A stretch of DNA of 64,000 bases from Achromobacter sp. UMC71 (GCF_014170305.1 NZ_LZZT01000047.1:186001-250000), one strand, 5' to 3'; positions 49,236 to 59,402 are shown, numbered from the stretch's first letter. Numbers and translations: made by a program. Notes: a model not told the origin generated them from the letters alone.

Positions 49236-50498
49236 ATGAACCTGATCCTCATCCTGTTGCTCGCCGCCGTCCTGTGCGTGCCCCTGACCCAGCGGTTGGG
49301 GCTGGGCGCCATCCCGGGTTATCTGCTGGCCGGGGTGCTGGTGGGGCCGTCGTGCCTGAAGCTGGTGACCGATGTGGGTGACATGGTCAACGTGTCGCAG
49401 TGGGGCGTGGTGATGATGCTGTTCATCATCGGCCTGGAACTGGCGCCCAAGCGCCTTTGGGCGATGCGCCGCGAGGTGTTCGCGCTGGGATCGCTGCAGA
49501 TGCTGGCTTGCGGACTGCTGCTGGGTCTGGTGTTCGGCGCAGCCTTGCGCCATATGGCGGGCATGGAGTGGCAGGCGGCGGTGCTGTGTGGCCTGTCGCT
49601 GGCGCTGTCGTCGACCGCCGTGGCCCTGCGCCTGCTCGATGAGCGCCAGTTGACGCGCACCCCGATGGGGCGGTCAGCGCTGGGCGTGCTGCTGTTCCAG
49701 GACATGGCGGCGATCCCGATGCTGGTCGCGGCCGGGCTGCTGGGCGCAGGCGGCGCAGCGGAGCCGTCCTTCAAGGAAGCGTTGATCGCGGTGGCTGTCG
49801 TGGCGGCCGCCTACCGCCTGCGTCTACTGGGCTGGGCGGCCAAGGCCCAACTGAACGAACTGTTCACGGCGGCCGCGCTGCTCATGGTGATTGGCACCGC
49901 CCAACTGTTCGACCATGCCGGGCTGTCGGCCGGTTTGGGAGGATTCCTGGTGGGCGTTCTGATGGCGGAATCGCGCTATCGCGACGAGTTGGAAAAGGCC
50001 ATCGATCCCTTCAAAGGGCTACTGCTGGGCCTGTTCTTCGTGGCGATCGGCATGTCTGTGAACCTGCATGTGGTGGCCGAGCACTGGAAGTTCATTCTGG
50101 CGGGCGTGACGGCGCTGCTGGCCGTGAAGGCGGCGGTACTGTACGGCTTTGCCCGCTTTCTGGGGCTGCCGCGTTATCACCGGCTGCTGTTTGCCATGGT
50201 GCTGGCGCAGGGCGGCGAATTCAGTTTCGCGATTTTCAACGAGGCCTGGGACAACCACCTGATGGACCTGGGCCAGCGCGATGTCCTGGCCGTAGTGGTG
50301 GCGATATCGATGGGCGTGGTGCCCATTCTGATCAAGCTGCTCGAGCGGGTGCCCGAGCGTTTGGGCGGCATGGCGGATTTGCCTGTGGTGTTGCCCGCAG
50401 CCGAATCCGAGCCTGGCCCGCCGCCTGCCGTCGTCCAGCCGGCTGCGGCTGGACGGCGGCAGGCGGTATCCTCTCACTCGGACAAGCCCGGCGCTTGA
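49236..50498 (+). CDS. KefB-like cation:proton antiporter (CPA2), membrane part only
   Basis: 420-aa CPA2-family antiporter with about 12 helices, starting MNLILILLLAAVLC. Conserved segments: LGLGAIPGYLLAGVLVGP, GVVMMLFIIGLELAPKRLW, SLALSSTAVALRLL, LGVLLFQDMAAIPML with the exchange Asp, and FVAIGMSVNL. It lacks the C-terminal RCK/TrkA-N domain of KefB/KefC, ending in a short Pro/Ala-rich tail (PPPAVVQPAAAGRRQA). That tail is encoded by a near-perfect 21-bp DNA inverted repeat. Likely K+ or Na+ efflux; ion not known. Confidence 0.88.
   Translation: MNLILILLLAAVLCVPLTQRLGLGAIPGYLLAGVLVGPSCLKLVTDVGDMVNVSQWGVVMMLFIIGLELAPKRLWAMRREVFALGSLQMLACGLLLGLVFGAALRHMAGMEWQAAVLCGLSLALSSTAVALRLLDERQLTRTPMGRSALGVLLFQDMAAIPMLVAAGLLGAGGAAEPSFKEALIAVAVVAAAYRLRLLGWAAKAQLNELFTAAALLMVIGTAQLFDHAGLSAGLGGFLVGVLMAESRYRDELEKAIDPFKGLLLGLFFVAIGMSVNLHVVAEHWKFILAGVTALLAVKAAVLYGFARFLGLPRYHRLLFAMVLAQGGEFSFAIFNEAWDNHLMDLGQRDVLAVVVAISMGVVPILIKLLERVPERLGGMADLPVVLPAAESEPGPPPAVVQPAAAGRRQAVSSHSDKPGA
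50421..50466. repeat. 21-bp inverted repeat in the antiporter gene's 3' end
   Basis: Arms 50421-50441 and 50446-50466 are complementary at every position with one T-G wobble, loop GCTG. The structure lies 32 bp before the stop codon, inside the coding sequence for the low-complexity tail. Confidence 0.85.
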
Positions 50499-50646
50499 CC
50501 CCGCGGCCCGTGGGGACATGGCATGATTGCCGCCTCGCCGGGCAGCTACACTTGACGCTGTTTTTTCAGCCGTGTTTCGCCCGCGGTGCCGGCCAGCGTG
50601 ATCCGGCCGACGCCCGCATTCCGCGCCCAGCCACAGGAGAACATCA

Positions 50647-51429
50647 ATGCTCAAAGGAAAAGTCGCAGTCGTCACCGGTTCCACCAGCGGGATCGGCCTG
50701 GGTATCGCCACGGCCCTGGCCCAGCAAGGCGCCGATATCGTCCTGAATGGGTTTGGCGACGCCGCCGAGATCGAAAAGCTGCGCGCCAGCCTGGCCGCCC
50801 AGCATGGCGTGAAGGTGCTGTACGACGGCGCGGACCTGTCCAAGGGCGATGCCGTGCGCGGCCTGATCGACAATACGGTTCGCCAGACGGGCCGCATCGA
50901 CATCCTGGTGAACAACGCCGGCATCCAGCACACCGCGCTGATCGAGGATTTTCCCGCCGACAAGTGGGACGCCATCCTGGCGCTGAACCTGTCGGCCGTG
51001 TTCCACGGCACCGCCGCGGCCCTGCCGCACATGAAAAAGCAAGGCTTTGGCCGCATCATCAACATCGCGTCGGCGCACGGCCTGGTGGCCTCGGCCAACA
51101 AATCGGCCTACGTGGCCGCCAAGCATGGGGTGGTGGGCTTCACTAAGGTGACGGCCCTGGAAACCGCCGGCCAGGGCATCACCGCCAACGCCATCTGCCC
51201 GGGCTGGGTGCGTACGCCGCTGGTTGAAAAACAGATCTCGGCGCTGGCCGAAAAGAACGGCGTGGATCAGGAAACCGCCGCCCGCGAACTGCTCAGCGAA
51301 AAACAGCCGTCGTTGCAGTTCGTCACGCCCGAGCAGCTGGGCGGCACGGCCGTCTTCCTGGCGTCCGATGCCGCCGCGCAAATCACTGGAACGACCGTCT
51401 CCGTCGATGGCGGATGGACGGCGCGCTGA
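50647..51429 (+). CDS. D-3-hydroxybutyrate dehydrogenase
   Basis: 260-aa short-chain dehydrogenase that interconverts 3-hydroxybutyrate and acetoacetate with NAD+, the last step of polyhydroxybutyrate use. NAD motif VTGSTSGIGLGIA, NNAGIQHTALIEDFP, catalytic Ser in NIASAHGLVAS and YVAAKHG with Tyr/Lys. The AHGLVAS and VVGFTKVTALE segments are typical of bacterial BDH. Ends 13 bp before yaaA. Confidence 0.92.
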   Translation: MLKGKVAVVTGSTSGIGLGIATALAQQGADIVLNGFGDAAEIEKLRASLAAQHGVKVLYDGADLSKGDAVRGLIDNTVRQTGRIDILVNNAGIQHTALIEDFPADKWDAILALNLSAVFHGTAAALPHMKKQGFGRIINIASAHGLVASANKSAYVAAKHGVVGFTKVTALETAGQGITANAICPGWVRTPLVEKQISALAEKNGVDQETAARELLSEKQPSLQFVTPEQLGGTAVFLASDAAAQITGTTVSVDGGWTAR

Positions 51430-51442
51430 TAAAGGAACCTGA

Positions 51443-52213
51443 ATGCTGTTTCTGCTTTCCCCCGCCAAAAAGCTGGACTACGACTCGCCCGTTCACGTCG
51501 AGACCCACACCCAGCCCTTGTTCGTGGATCAGGCCGCCGGCCTGATCAAGGTGCTCAAGACCAAGAGCGCGGACGATATCTCCGAGCTGATGAGCTTGAG
51601 CCCGGCCCTGTCGGAGCTCAATGTGCAGCGCTACGCCCACTGGAAGCGCACGTTCACGCAGGCGAATTCGCGCCAGGCGGTGCTGGCCTTCAATGGCGAT
51701 GTCTACGAAGGGCTGGACGCCTCGTCCCTGTCGGCCAAGCAGCTGGATTGGGCGCAGGAACACGTGGCCATCCTGAGCGGCTTGTACGGCGTGCTGCGGC
51801 CACTGGATCTGATGCAGCCGTACCGCCTGGAAATGGGCACGCGGCTGGCAACGCCCAAGGGCAAGAACCTGTACGAGTACTGGGGCAGCGGCATCGCCGA
51901 CTACCTGAACGAGCGCCAGGCCGGGCAGAAAGCGCCGGTGATCGTCAACCTGGCGTCCGAAGAGTATTTCAAGTCGGTCGACCTGAAGGCGCTCAAGGCC
52001 CGCGTGGTGCAGTGCGTGTTCCAGGACTGGAAGAACGGCGCCTGGAAGATCATCAGCTTCCACGCCAAACGTGCCCGCGGCTTGATGGCGCGCTACGCTA
52101 TCCAGCACAAAGTCGCCAAGCCGGAAGGCCTGCATGGTTTTGACCTGGAAGGCTACAAGTTCGACGCCTCGGCTTCCGCCGAGGACAAGCTGGTGTTTCG
52201 CCGCAAGGTCTGA
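51443..52213 (+). CDS. yaaA: YaaA, peroxide stress protein (UPF0246)
   Basis: 256-aa DUF328/UPF0246 protein. In E. coli YaaA limits free intracellular iron and DNA damage during peroxide stress, and the fold binds DNA. Family motifs: LFLLSPAKKLDY at the N-terminus, FNGDVYEGLDASSL, HVAILSGLYGVLRPLDLMQPYRLEMGT, and HAKRARGLMARY near the end. Terminator follows. Confidence 0.94.
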   Translation: MLFLLSPAKKLDYDSPVHVETHTQPLFVDQAAGLIKVLKTKSADDISELMSLSPALSELNVQRYAHWKRTFTQANSRQAVLAFNGDVYEGLDASSLSAKQLDWAQEHVAILSGLYGVLRPLDLMQPYRLEMGTRLATPKGKNLYEYWGSGIADYLNERQAGQKAPVIVNLASEEYFKSVDLKALKARVVQCVFQDWKNGAWKIISFHAKRARGLMARYAIQHKVAKPEGLHGFDLEGYKFDASASAEDKLVFRRKV

Positions 52214-52233
52214 GCGGCGCGCCACCAGGTTAA

Positions 52234-52265
52234 AAAACGCCGGCCTCGCAAGAGGCCGGCGTTTT
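52234..52265. terminator. bidirectional terminator between yaaA and FUSC gene
   Basis: 14-bp stem AAAACGCCGGCCTC/GAGGCCGGCGTTTT, GCAA loop, followed by GCTTTT. Sits between two convergent genes. Confidence 0.92.
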
Positions 52266-52288
52266 GCTTTTGGCGGGTCAAGGCGGCT

Positions 52289-54511
52289 TCAGGCCGGGGC
52301 AGCCACGGGCGGCGCGTGCTGCGGATCCGCCAGGGCATGCAATTCCTGGCGGATCATGTGGGCGGCCTTCAGCATTTGCTTGACCGGATACACCAGCGCC
52401 GCCTGTTCGCCTTCGGTGTCGAACTGGGTGGGCAGGTTGGCCGGCGCCTGGGTGCGGTTCTCGTCAAGCAGGTCGACCATGCCGGTCAGCGCCTGTTGCA
52501 CGGCGGCGGGCGTGGCGGGCAGGGCGGCCAGGATGGGGATCGCCGCCGTGATCTGCGAGGCCAGCACATGGTTCTGGATCAGCAGGTTGTTCAGTTCGGG
52601 CACGCTCACCTGGTGCGATTTGGGTTCGCTCATCATGCGGTAGAAGGCTTCAGCGAAATTGCTGAACGAAATGTGCACGTTCTTGCGCGCCAGCCGCCAG
52701 GCCAGGTCGGCGTCAGTGACCGCCGGGGTCTCGTCGGCGGCGGCCCCCACCGGCGCGCCGTTGGCCTGCATGGCTTCGACGTAGCGCAGGCCGGCCATCA
52801 GGTATTCACGATTGGCGCGGGTGGCGGCCGCGGCCAGCGGCTTGAGGTAGCGCGCTTCCCACCAGGGCAGGATGTAGCTGCAGACCAACGCCAGCGCGCA
52901 GCCCAGCAGCGTGTCGATGGCGCGCTCGCCGATCACCGCCATGGACACCGTGCCGGGCGAGACGAAGTGGAACACCAGCACCACGAACAAGGTGTTGAAG
53001 ATGGCGCTGGCCATGTAGTTCAGCTGCACCAGGCTGTTGCCCATGATGCAGGCGCCCAGTAGCACCGCGAACAGCAATTCCGCCCGGTCGGTCACGTTGA
53101 ACAGCAGCAGCGCGCAGATGCAGCCGATCAGTGTGCCCATCAGGCGCCAGCCATTGCGCTGGCGGGTCAGCGCGAAGCCCGGCTTCATGATGATGACGAT
53201 GGTCAGCATGATCCAGTAGTTGTGCGCCGAGAACGCCGGCGACAGCCAGCGGCTGGCCAGCGTCATGGCGATGGCGGCGGCCGCCGTCACGCGCAGCGCG
53301 TAGCGAAAGTGCGGCGAATCCAGCCGCAGGTTGCTGGTCAGCAGCCCGAAGCGGAATTCCTGGCGCGAGATGAAGCGGGTCAGCGACTTGTTGATGCGCA
53401 GCACGTCGGTGGGCTTGGCATGCGGCGAGGCCGCGGTGTGGTCGGCCAGGCGGTCGACGATGCGCGCGGAATTGCGCAGGCGCCGCAGCACCTGCACGAT
53501 CAGCGCCAGCATCTCGGGTTCGCGCTCGCCCAGGCCCTGCTGCTTGAGCTGTTCGATTTCGTATTCGATGGCGCGCAGCTCGGCCTTGGCGCTGCTGCGG
53601 TACTGCACCTTGCGTCCGCGCGAGACGTCCAGCGCGATGCGGTTCAACTCCAGCGACATCTTCACCAGCGCGTCGCGCATGAACATCAGGCAGTCGTTGC
53701 CGGCCAGCGTGCGGCGCAGGGCGGCGTAATCGGTATGGGTGGCCACCAGCGTGTCCAGCAACTGCAGCATGTCCACGAACATGTTCCAGATCATCACGCG
53801 CTGGCGGTCGCCGAGGCCCTTGCCGCGGGGCAGGGCGCGCAGCACCATGTCGCGCGCCGCCTGGTGCTTTTCGGTCATGACCGACTGGCGCTGGATCAGG
53901 TTGCGGTAGGCCTCGTCCAGGTCGGCGGTCTCGTCGTAGAAGGCCGCGCGCGCGGCCACGTAATCGGCGGTGGCGAACAGCGCCACCGACATCGCCTGCT
54001 GTTCTTCGCGCAGCCAGAACAGCCGCGAGAACAGCAGGCTGAAGGCAACGTAGAACAACGCCCCGCCCAGCGTGGCGGCGGCATGCGCCAGGACCTCGTG
54101 CGGTTCCAGCGGGGAATGCATGGTCAGGGTCATCAGCAAGAGGCCGGCAAAGCCGATCAGGCCGCCGCGCTTGCCGAACACCGTGAACATGGAATAGACG
54201 AAGCACTGCGCGATCACCACCAGCCAGATCAGCACGGGGTGGGTCGACGCCAGCCCGGTGATGATGACGGTCAGCGTGCCCAGCGCCGCGCCGCCCAGCA
54301 TCTCGTTGGTGCGGTGCCGCTGCGGCCCGCCGGGCTGGTCGATGATGGCCAGGCACTGCGCGCCGAAGGTGGCGACCAGGCCGGTGGTGTAGTGGCCGAA
54401 CAGCCCGCCCAGCACCAGCACCGGCAACAGCATCCCCACCCCCTGGCGCACCCCGCCGAAGAAGTAGTGGCTGTAGAGGAAGCGGCGAATGCTGGCAATG
54501 CGCAGATCCAT
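52289..54511 (-). CDS. FUSC-family membrane protein (YccS-like)
   Basis: 740-aa inner-membrane protein of the FUSC/aromatic-acid-exporter type, with two blocks of about five helices (about 20-170 and 400-520) separated by a long cytoplasmic helical region. The ATG at 54511 (MDLRIASIRRFLYSHYFFGGVRQG) matches the usual YccS-like N-terminus; a longer frame from 54691 would translate a repeat element and is rejected. The second block shows LTIVIIMKPGFALTRQRNGWRLMGT, a FUSC hallmark. Proposed role is efflux of aromatic or fatty compounds, not proven for most members. Confidence 0.88.
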   Translation of the reverse strand: MDLRIASIRRFLYSHYFFGGVRQGVGMLLPVLVLGGLFGHYTTGLVATFGAQCLAIIDQPGGPQRHRTNEMLGGAALGTLTVIITGLASTHPVLIWLVVIAQCFVYSMFTVFGKRGGLIGFAGLLLMTLTMHSPLEPHEVLAHAAATLGGALFYVAFSLLFSRLFWLREEQQAMSVALFATADYVAARAAFYDETADLDEAYRNLIQRQSVMTEKHQAARDMVLRALPRGKGLGDRQRVMIWNMFVDMLQLLDTLVATHTDYAALRRTLAGNDCLMFMRDALVKMSLELNRIALDVSRGRKVQYRSSAKAELRAIEYEIEQLKQQGLGEREPEMLALIVQVLRRLRNSARIVDRLADHTAASPHAKPTDVLRINKSLTRFISRQEFRFGLLTSNLRLDSPHFRYALRVTAAAAIAMTLASRWLSPAFSAHNYWIMLTIVIIMKPGFALTRQRNGWRLMGTLIGCICALLLFNVTDRAELLFAVLLGACIMGNSLVQLNYMASAIFNTLFVVLVFHFVSPGTVSMAVIGERAIDTLLGCALALVCSYILPWWEARYLKPLAAAATRANREYLMAGLRYVEAMQANGAPVGAAADETPAVTDADLAWRLARKNVHISFSNFAEAFYRMMSEPKSHQVSVPELNNLLIQNHVLASQITAAIPILAALPATPAAVQQALTGMVDLLDENRTQAPANLPTQFDTEGEQAALVYPVKQMLKAAHMIRQELHALADPQHAPPVAAPA

Positions 54512-55073
54512 GGGGCGGGGCTCGGCAGCGGAAGACGAAACAAGTATATAGATCCGCATCAGGAACCGTTCTTTTCCCGAGGGAAAAGCGCTCCCCTTTG
54601 GGGGCAGCAAGCGCGCGAGGCGTGTGCCCGCGTCGGGGCGTTCTATTTGGGGGTCAGATGGTTGCGGGGTGTGCCTGCAACCTTCTCGCAACGGTCCGAA
54701 ATACGCCGATTTGCTACCTTTGCCGCAACGCGGTAAATTGCTCCACTTGCGCCGGTCTGCCTATCCGAAACCGGTGCGTTGAGGCAGATGGCCAGGGTCA
54801 CCTCCCAGCCATCTCGCAGCAGTTACACCTGCCGTTGGCCGCGCCACAAGCGTGTGTTGCCAAGGCTTCCATTTCGACCTCCAGCGTCCCCCAGGGGCGT
54901 TTGCACTGCGTTCTGTCGAGCGTGTGCCGGGTCGGCAAGGTGTCCGGGTGGCGTGGCTCCGTGAGCCGCTAAGCGCCGGATCATGTTGTCGTAGCCGGTA
55001 TGGGTTCCGTTGCCGCCGTATCCGGGCGAGCAGCAGTCAGGGTTGCAGGGCCGGTACTGAAAGGAAATACAAC
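54512..55073. other. 562-bp region before ilvB
   Basis: Contains a perfect CTTTTCCC/GGGAAAAG hairpin (54571-54588), a relative of the GC-rich repeat (to about 54650), a TTTGCCGC/GCGGTAAA hairpin (54719-54737) and a Val-rich mini-ORF that runs into ilvB (55000-55083). Long untranslated leaders of this kind often carry attenuation signals in branched-chain amino-acid operons. No tandem Leu/Ile/Val codon run typical of a classic leader peptide was found elsewhere. Confidence 0.55.
54571..54650. repeat. dispersed intergenic repeat relative
   Basis: A hairpin followed by GCTCCCCTTTGGGGGCAGCA, AGCGCGCGAGGCGT and CGCGTCGGGGCG parallels the unit order of the three copies at 25131-25362 (CCCCCTTGGGGGG, CAGCAAGC, dyad, GCGTGGGGGC). 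Confidence 0.6.
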
Positions 55074-55083
55074 ATGGAACTGA
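55000..55083 (+). CDS. 27-codon Val-rich mini-ORF overlapping ilvB start
   Basis: ATG at 55000 opens MGSVAAVSGRAAVRVAGPVL and ends at a TGA (55081-55083) ten bases inside ilvB. Five of 27 codons are Val. No clear Shine-Dalgarno. Translation of it would run through the ilvB ribosome site (GAAAGGAAATACAAC), so it could act as a valine-sensitive leader or simply be chance. Confidence 0.3.
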   Translation: MGSVAAVSGRAAVRVAGPVLKGNTTWN

Positions 55084-56789
55084 ATGGCGCCGATATCGTC
55101 GTGCGCTGCCTGGCCGATGAGGGCGTGGAACACGTTTTCGGCTATCCCGGCGGCGCGGTGCTTTACATCTACGACGCGATCTTCAAGCAAGACAAATTTC
55201 AGCATATCCTGGTTCGTCACGAGCAAGCCGCCGTGCACGCCGCCGATGCCTATTCGCGCTCGTCGCAAAAGGTCGGCGTCTGCCTGGTGACCAGCGGACC
55301 GGGCGTGACCAATGCCGTCACCGGCATCGCCACCGCCTACATGGATTCCATCCCCATGGTCATCATCAGCGGGCAAGTGCCCACTGCGGCCATCGGCGAG
55401 GACGCCTTCCAGGAATGCGACACCGTCGGCATCACCCGTCCCTGCGTCAAGCACAACTTCCTGGTGCGTGACGTCAAGGACCTGGCCGAAACCATGCGCC
55501 GCGCGTTCTACATCGCGCGCACCGGCCGTCCGGGCCCGGTGCTGGTGGATATCCCCAAGGACATCACCGTCGCGCAGTGCAAGTACACCCCGCCCAAGGG
55601 CGAGATCTCGATGCGTTCCTACGCGCCCGTCAACAAGGGCCACCAGGGGCAGATCAAGAAAGCCGTGCAGATGCTGCTGGCCGCCGAGCGGCCGATGATC
55701 TACACCGGCGGCGGGGTCATCCTGTCGAACGCCGCGCCCGAGCTGAACAAGCTCGTGTCGCAGCTGGGCGCGCCCTGCACCAGCACCCTGATGGGCCTGG
55801 GCGGCTACCCCGCCAGCAGCGGCCAGTTCGTGGGCATGCCCGGCATGCACGGCACGTACGAGGCCAACATGGCGATGCAGCACTGCGACGTGCTGCTGGC
55901 CATCGGCGCCCGCTTCGACGACCGCGTGATCGGCAACCCCAAGCATTTCGCCCAGAACGCCCGCAAGATCATCCATATCGATATCGACCCGTCGTCGATT
56001 TCCAAGCGCGTGCGCGTGGACGTCCCGATCGTCGGCAACGTCAAGGATGTGCTGGCCGACCTGAGCGCCCAGTACGAGGTCGCCGCCGCCGAGCACAAGC
56101 CCGCGTCCATCACCAAGTGGTGGGAGCAGGTCGAGACCTGGCGCGGCAAGGAATGCCTGAAGTTCGCCAACTCGGACGAAGTCATCAAGCCGCAGTACGT
56201 GGTGGAAAAGCTCTGGGAAGTGACCGGCGGCGACGCCTTCGTCACGTCCGACGTGGGCCAGCACCAGATGTGGGCGGCGCAGTACTACAAGTTCGACAAG
56301 CCGCGCCGCTGGATCAACTCCGGCGGCCTGGGCACGATGGGCGTGGGCCTGCCGTACGCCATGGGCGTGCAGATGGCCAATCCGGGGCATGACATCGCCG
56401 TCATCACCGGCGAAGCGTCGATCCAGATGAACATCCAGGAACTGTCGACCTGCGCCCAGTACCGCCTGACGCCCAAGATCGTCTGCCTGAACAACCGCTT
56501 CCTGGGCATGGTCCGGCAGTGGCAGCAGATCGACTACGGCTCGCGCTACTCCGAGTCGTACATGGATTCGCTGCCCGACTTCGTCAAGGTGGCCGAGGCC
56601 TATGGCCACGTGGGTCTGCGCATCGAGCGTCCGGCGGATGTCGAGCCGGCGCTGCGCGAAGCCTTCAAGAAGCACAAGGACCGCCTGGTCTTCCTGGACT
56701 TCATCACCGACCGCACCGAAAACGTGTGGCCGATGGTCAAGGCCGGGCGCGGGCTGACCGAAATGCTGCTTGGCTCTGAAGACCTGTAA
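55074..56789 (+). CDS. ilvB: acetolactate synthase, large subunit
   Basis: 571-aa TPP-dependent enzyme (AHAS) for the first common step of Val/Leu/Ile synthesis. VFGYPGGAVLYIYDA, catalytic Glu in VRHEQAAVHAADAYSR, VCLVTSGPGVTN, FAD-region RFDDRVIG and the C-terminal TPP motif ITGEASIQMNIQEL ... LNNRFLGMVRQWQ. The ATG at 55074 has AAAGGAAA upstream; a longer upstream frame is unlikely. Could be named ilvI by its pairing with ilvH. Confidence 0.97.
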   Translation: MELNGADIVVRCLADEGVEHVFGYPGGAVLYIYDAIFKQDKFQHILVRHEQAAVHAADAYSRSSQKVGVCLVTSGPGVTNAVTGIATAYMDSIPMVIISGQVPTAAIGEDAFQECDTVGITRPCVKHNFLVRDVKDLAETMRRAFYIARTGRPGPVLVDIPKDITVAQCKYTPPKGEISMRSYAPVNKGHQGQIKKAVQMLLAAERPMIYTGGGVILSNAAPELNKLVSQLGAPCTSTLMGLGGYPASSGQFVGMPGMHGTYEANMAMQHCDVLLAIGARFDDRVIGNPKHFAQNARKIIHIDIDPSSISKRVRVDVPIVGNVKDVLADLSAQYEVAAAEHKPASITKWWEQVETWRGKECLKFANSDEVIKPQYVVEKLWEVTGGDAFVTSDVGQHQMWAAQYYKFDKPRRWINSGGLGTMGVGLPYAMGVQMANPGHDIAVITGEASIQMNIQELSTCAQYRLTPKIVCLNNRFLGMVRQWQQIDYGSRYSESYMDSLPDFVKVAEAYGHVGLRIERPADVEPALREAFKKHKDRLVFLDFITDRTENVWPMVKAGRGLTEMLLGSEDL

Positions 56790-56799
56790 GGAGGCCACC

Positions 56800-57291
56800 A
56801 TGAAGCACGTGATTTCCGTCCTCCTCGAGAACGAACCCGGCGCGCTGTCGCGCGTGGTGGGCCTGTTTTCGGCGCGGGGCTACAACATCGAGACCCTGAC
56901 CGTGGCGCCCACCGAGGATGCCACGCTGTCGCGCATGACCATCGTCACGACCGGTTCGGATGAAGTCATCGAGCAGATCACCAAGCACCTGAATCGCCTG
57001 GTGGACGTGGTCAAGGTCGTGGACCTGACCGAAGGCGCGCACATCGAGCGCGAGCTGATGCTCGTGAAGGTGCGCGCGGTCGGCAAGGAACGCGAGGAAA
57101 TGAAGCGCATGGCCGATATCTTCCGCGGCCGCATCATTGACGTGACCGACAAGTCCTACACCATCGAATTGACCGGGGTGCAGGAAAAAGTACAGGCCTT
57201 CCTGGAAGCCCTGGACCGCAGTGCCATCCTTGAAACCGTACGCACCGGCGTGTCCGGCATCGGCCGCGGTGAACGGATTTTGAAGATTTGA
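56800..57291 (+). CDS. ilvH: acetolactate synthase, small (regulatory) subunit
   Basis: 163-aa regulatory subunit giving valine feedback inhibition. N-terminal ACT domain MKHVISVLLENEPGALSRVV, then ARGYNIETLTVAPTED and the C-terminal IlvH domain ending GERILKI. AAGGAGG lies 5 bp before the ATG and 10 bp separate it from ilvB. Confidence 0.97.
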   Translation: MKHVISVLLENEPGALSRVVGLFSARGYNIETLTVAPTEDATLSRMTIVTTGSDEVIEQITKHLNRLVDVVKVVDLTEGAHIERELMLVKVRAVGKEREEMKRMADIFRGRIIDVTDKSYTIELTGVQEKVQAFLEALDRSAILETVRTGVSGIGRGERILKI

Positions 57292-58383
<1,092 letters not shown>

Positions 58384-58424
58384 TCCTGGCACAGCGCGGG
58401 GCCTGGCCCCGCGCCCACGGGTCG

Positions 58425-58461
58425 AAGCGGCATGCCTGCGAGGGCATGCCGCTTTTATTTT
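58425..58461 (+). terminator. intrinsic terminator of ilvBHC
   Basis: 12-bp stem AAGCGGCATGCC/GGCATGCCGCTT, then TTATTTT. 42 bp after ilvC. Confidence 0.88.
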
Positions 58462-58561
58462 CAGGACAGGGTGCTTATTGAGGCGGGCACGGCCCTTGCT
58501 GCGGCCCGTTGACCGGCCAGATGAGTTAACCTTTCGATGTCCGTCGTAAGTAATTGAGACT

Positions 58562-59335
58562 ATGCCCAATTTTTCCATGCGCGATTCCGAAAACCGCCAC
58601 CGAAGCATTTATCTGCTGCCTAACGCATTTACCACCGCCGCGTTGTTCGCGGGGTTCTATGCCGTGGTGCAGGCGATGAACAACCGCTTCGAGGTCGCCG
58701 CCATCGCCATTTTCGTGGCCATGGTGCTGGACGGCATGGACGGCCGGGTGGCGCGCCTGACCAACACGCAGTCCGCGTTCGGCGAGCAGTACGACTCGCT
58801 GTCTGACATGACCTCGTTCGGCGTCGCGCCCGCGCTGGTCATGTACGAATGGATCCTGAACGATCTGGGGCGGTGGGGCTGGCTGGCCGCATTCGTCTAC
58901 GTGGCCGGGGCCGCGCTGCGCCTGGCGCGCTTCAATACCAATATCGCCGTGGTCGACAAGCGCTACTTCCAGGGGTTGCCCAGCCCCGCGGCGGCGGCGC
59001 TGGTCGCCGGTTTCGTCTGGCTGGCCGTGGACAACAAGCTGCCCATCCATGACAGCGTCATGGCCTGGGTGGCCTTCACGCTGACCATGTACGCGGGCAT
59101 TACCATGGTGTCGAACGCGCCGTTCTTCAGTGGCAAGAGCTTCGCTCTGGGCCGCAGCGTGCCGTTCTGGGGCATCCTGCTGGTGGTCGCGGTGTTCGTG
59201 TTCGTGTCCAGCGATCCCCCGGTGGTGCTGTTCGGCCTGTTCGTGCTGTACGGTTTTTCGGGCTGGGTCATCTGGGCCTGGCGCTGGAACCGGGCGCGCC
59301 GCCTGCAGCAGGAACGCCGCAGCCAGTCGTCCTGA
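58562..59335 (+). CDS. pssA: CDP-diacylglycerol-serine O-phosphatidyltransferase
   Basis: 257-aa inner-membrane enzyme making phosphatidylserine, the precursor of phosphatidylethanolamine. About seven to eight helices; the CDP-alcohol phosphotransferase motif D-G-x2-A-R-x8-G-x3-D-x3-D is present with Asp residues in VLDGMDGRVARLTN and EQYDSLSDMTSFG. It is a type II (Gram-positive/proteobacterial PssA-like) polytopic enzyme, unlike the E. coli soluble form. Follows ilvC on the same strand. Confidence 0.95.
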   Translation: MPNFSMRDSENRHRSIYLLPNAFTTAALFAGFYAVVQAMNNRFEVAAIAIFVAMVLDGMDGRVARLTNTQSAFGEQYDSLSDMTSFGVAPALVMYEWILNDLGRWGWLAAFVYVAGAALRLARFNTNIAVVDKRYFQGLPSPAAAALVAGFVWLAVDNKLPIHDSVMAWVAFTLTMYAGITMVSNAPFFSGKSFALGRSVPFWGILLVVAVFVFVSSDPPVVLFGLFVLYGFSGWVIWAWRWNRARRLQQERRSQSS

Positions 59336-59351
59336 TACCGGGCCTGGCCGC

Positions 59352-59385
59352 ATTGAAAAACCCGCCGTCAGGCGGGTTTTTCAAT
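59352..59385. terminator. bidirectional terminator between pssA and lipoprotein gene
   Basis: 15-bp stem ATTGAAAAACCCGCC/GGCGGGTTTTTCAAT with GTCA loop between convergent genes. Confidence 0.92.
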
Positions 59386-59402
59386 GATGGACCGGGAAAG
59401 CG

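Noticed and set aside
54512..54691. 60-residue N-terminal extension of the FUSC protein
   Set aside because: It translates a dispersed repeat; the known family start is at 54511.
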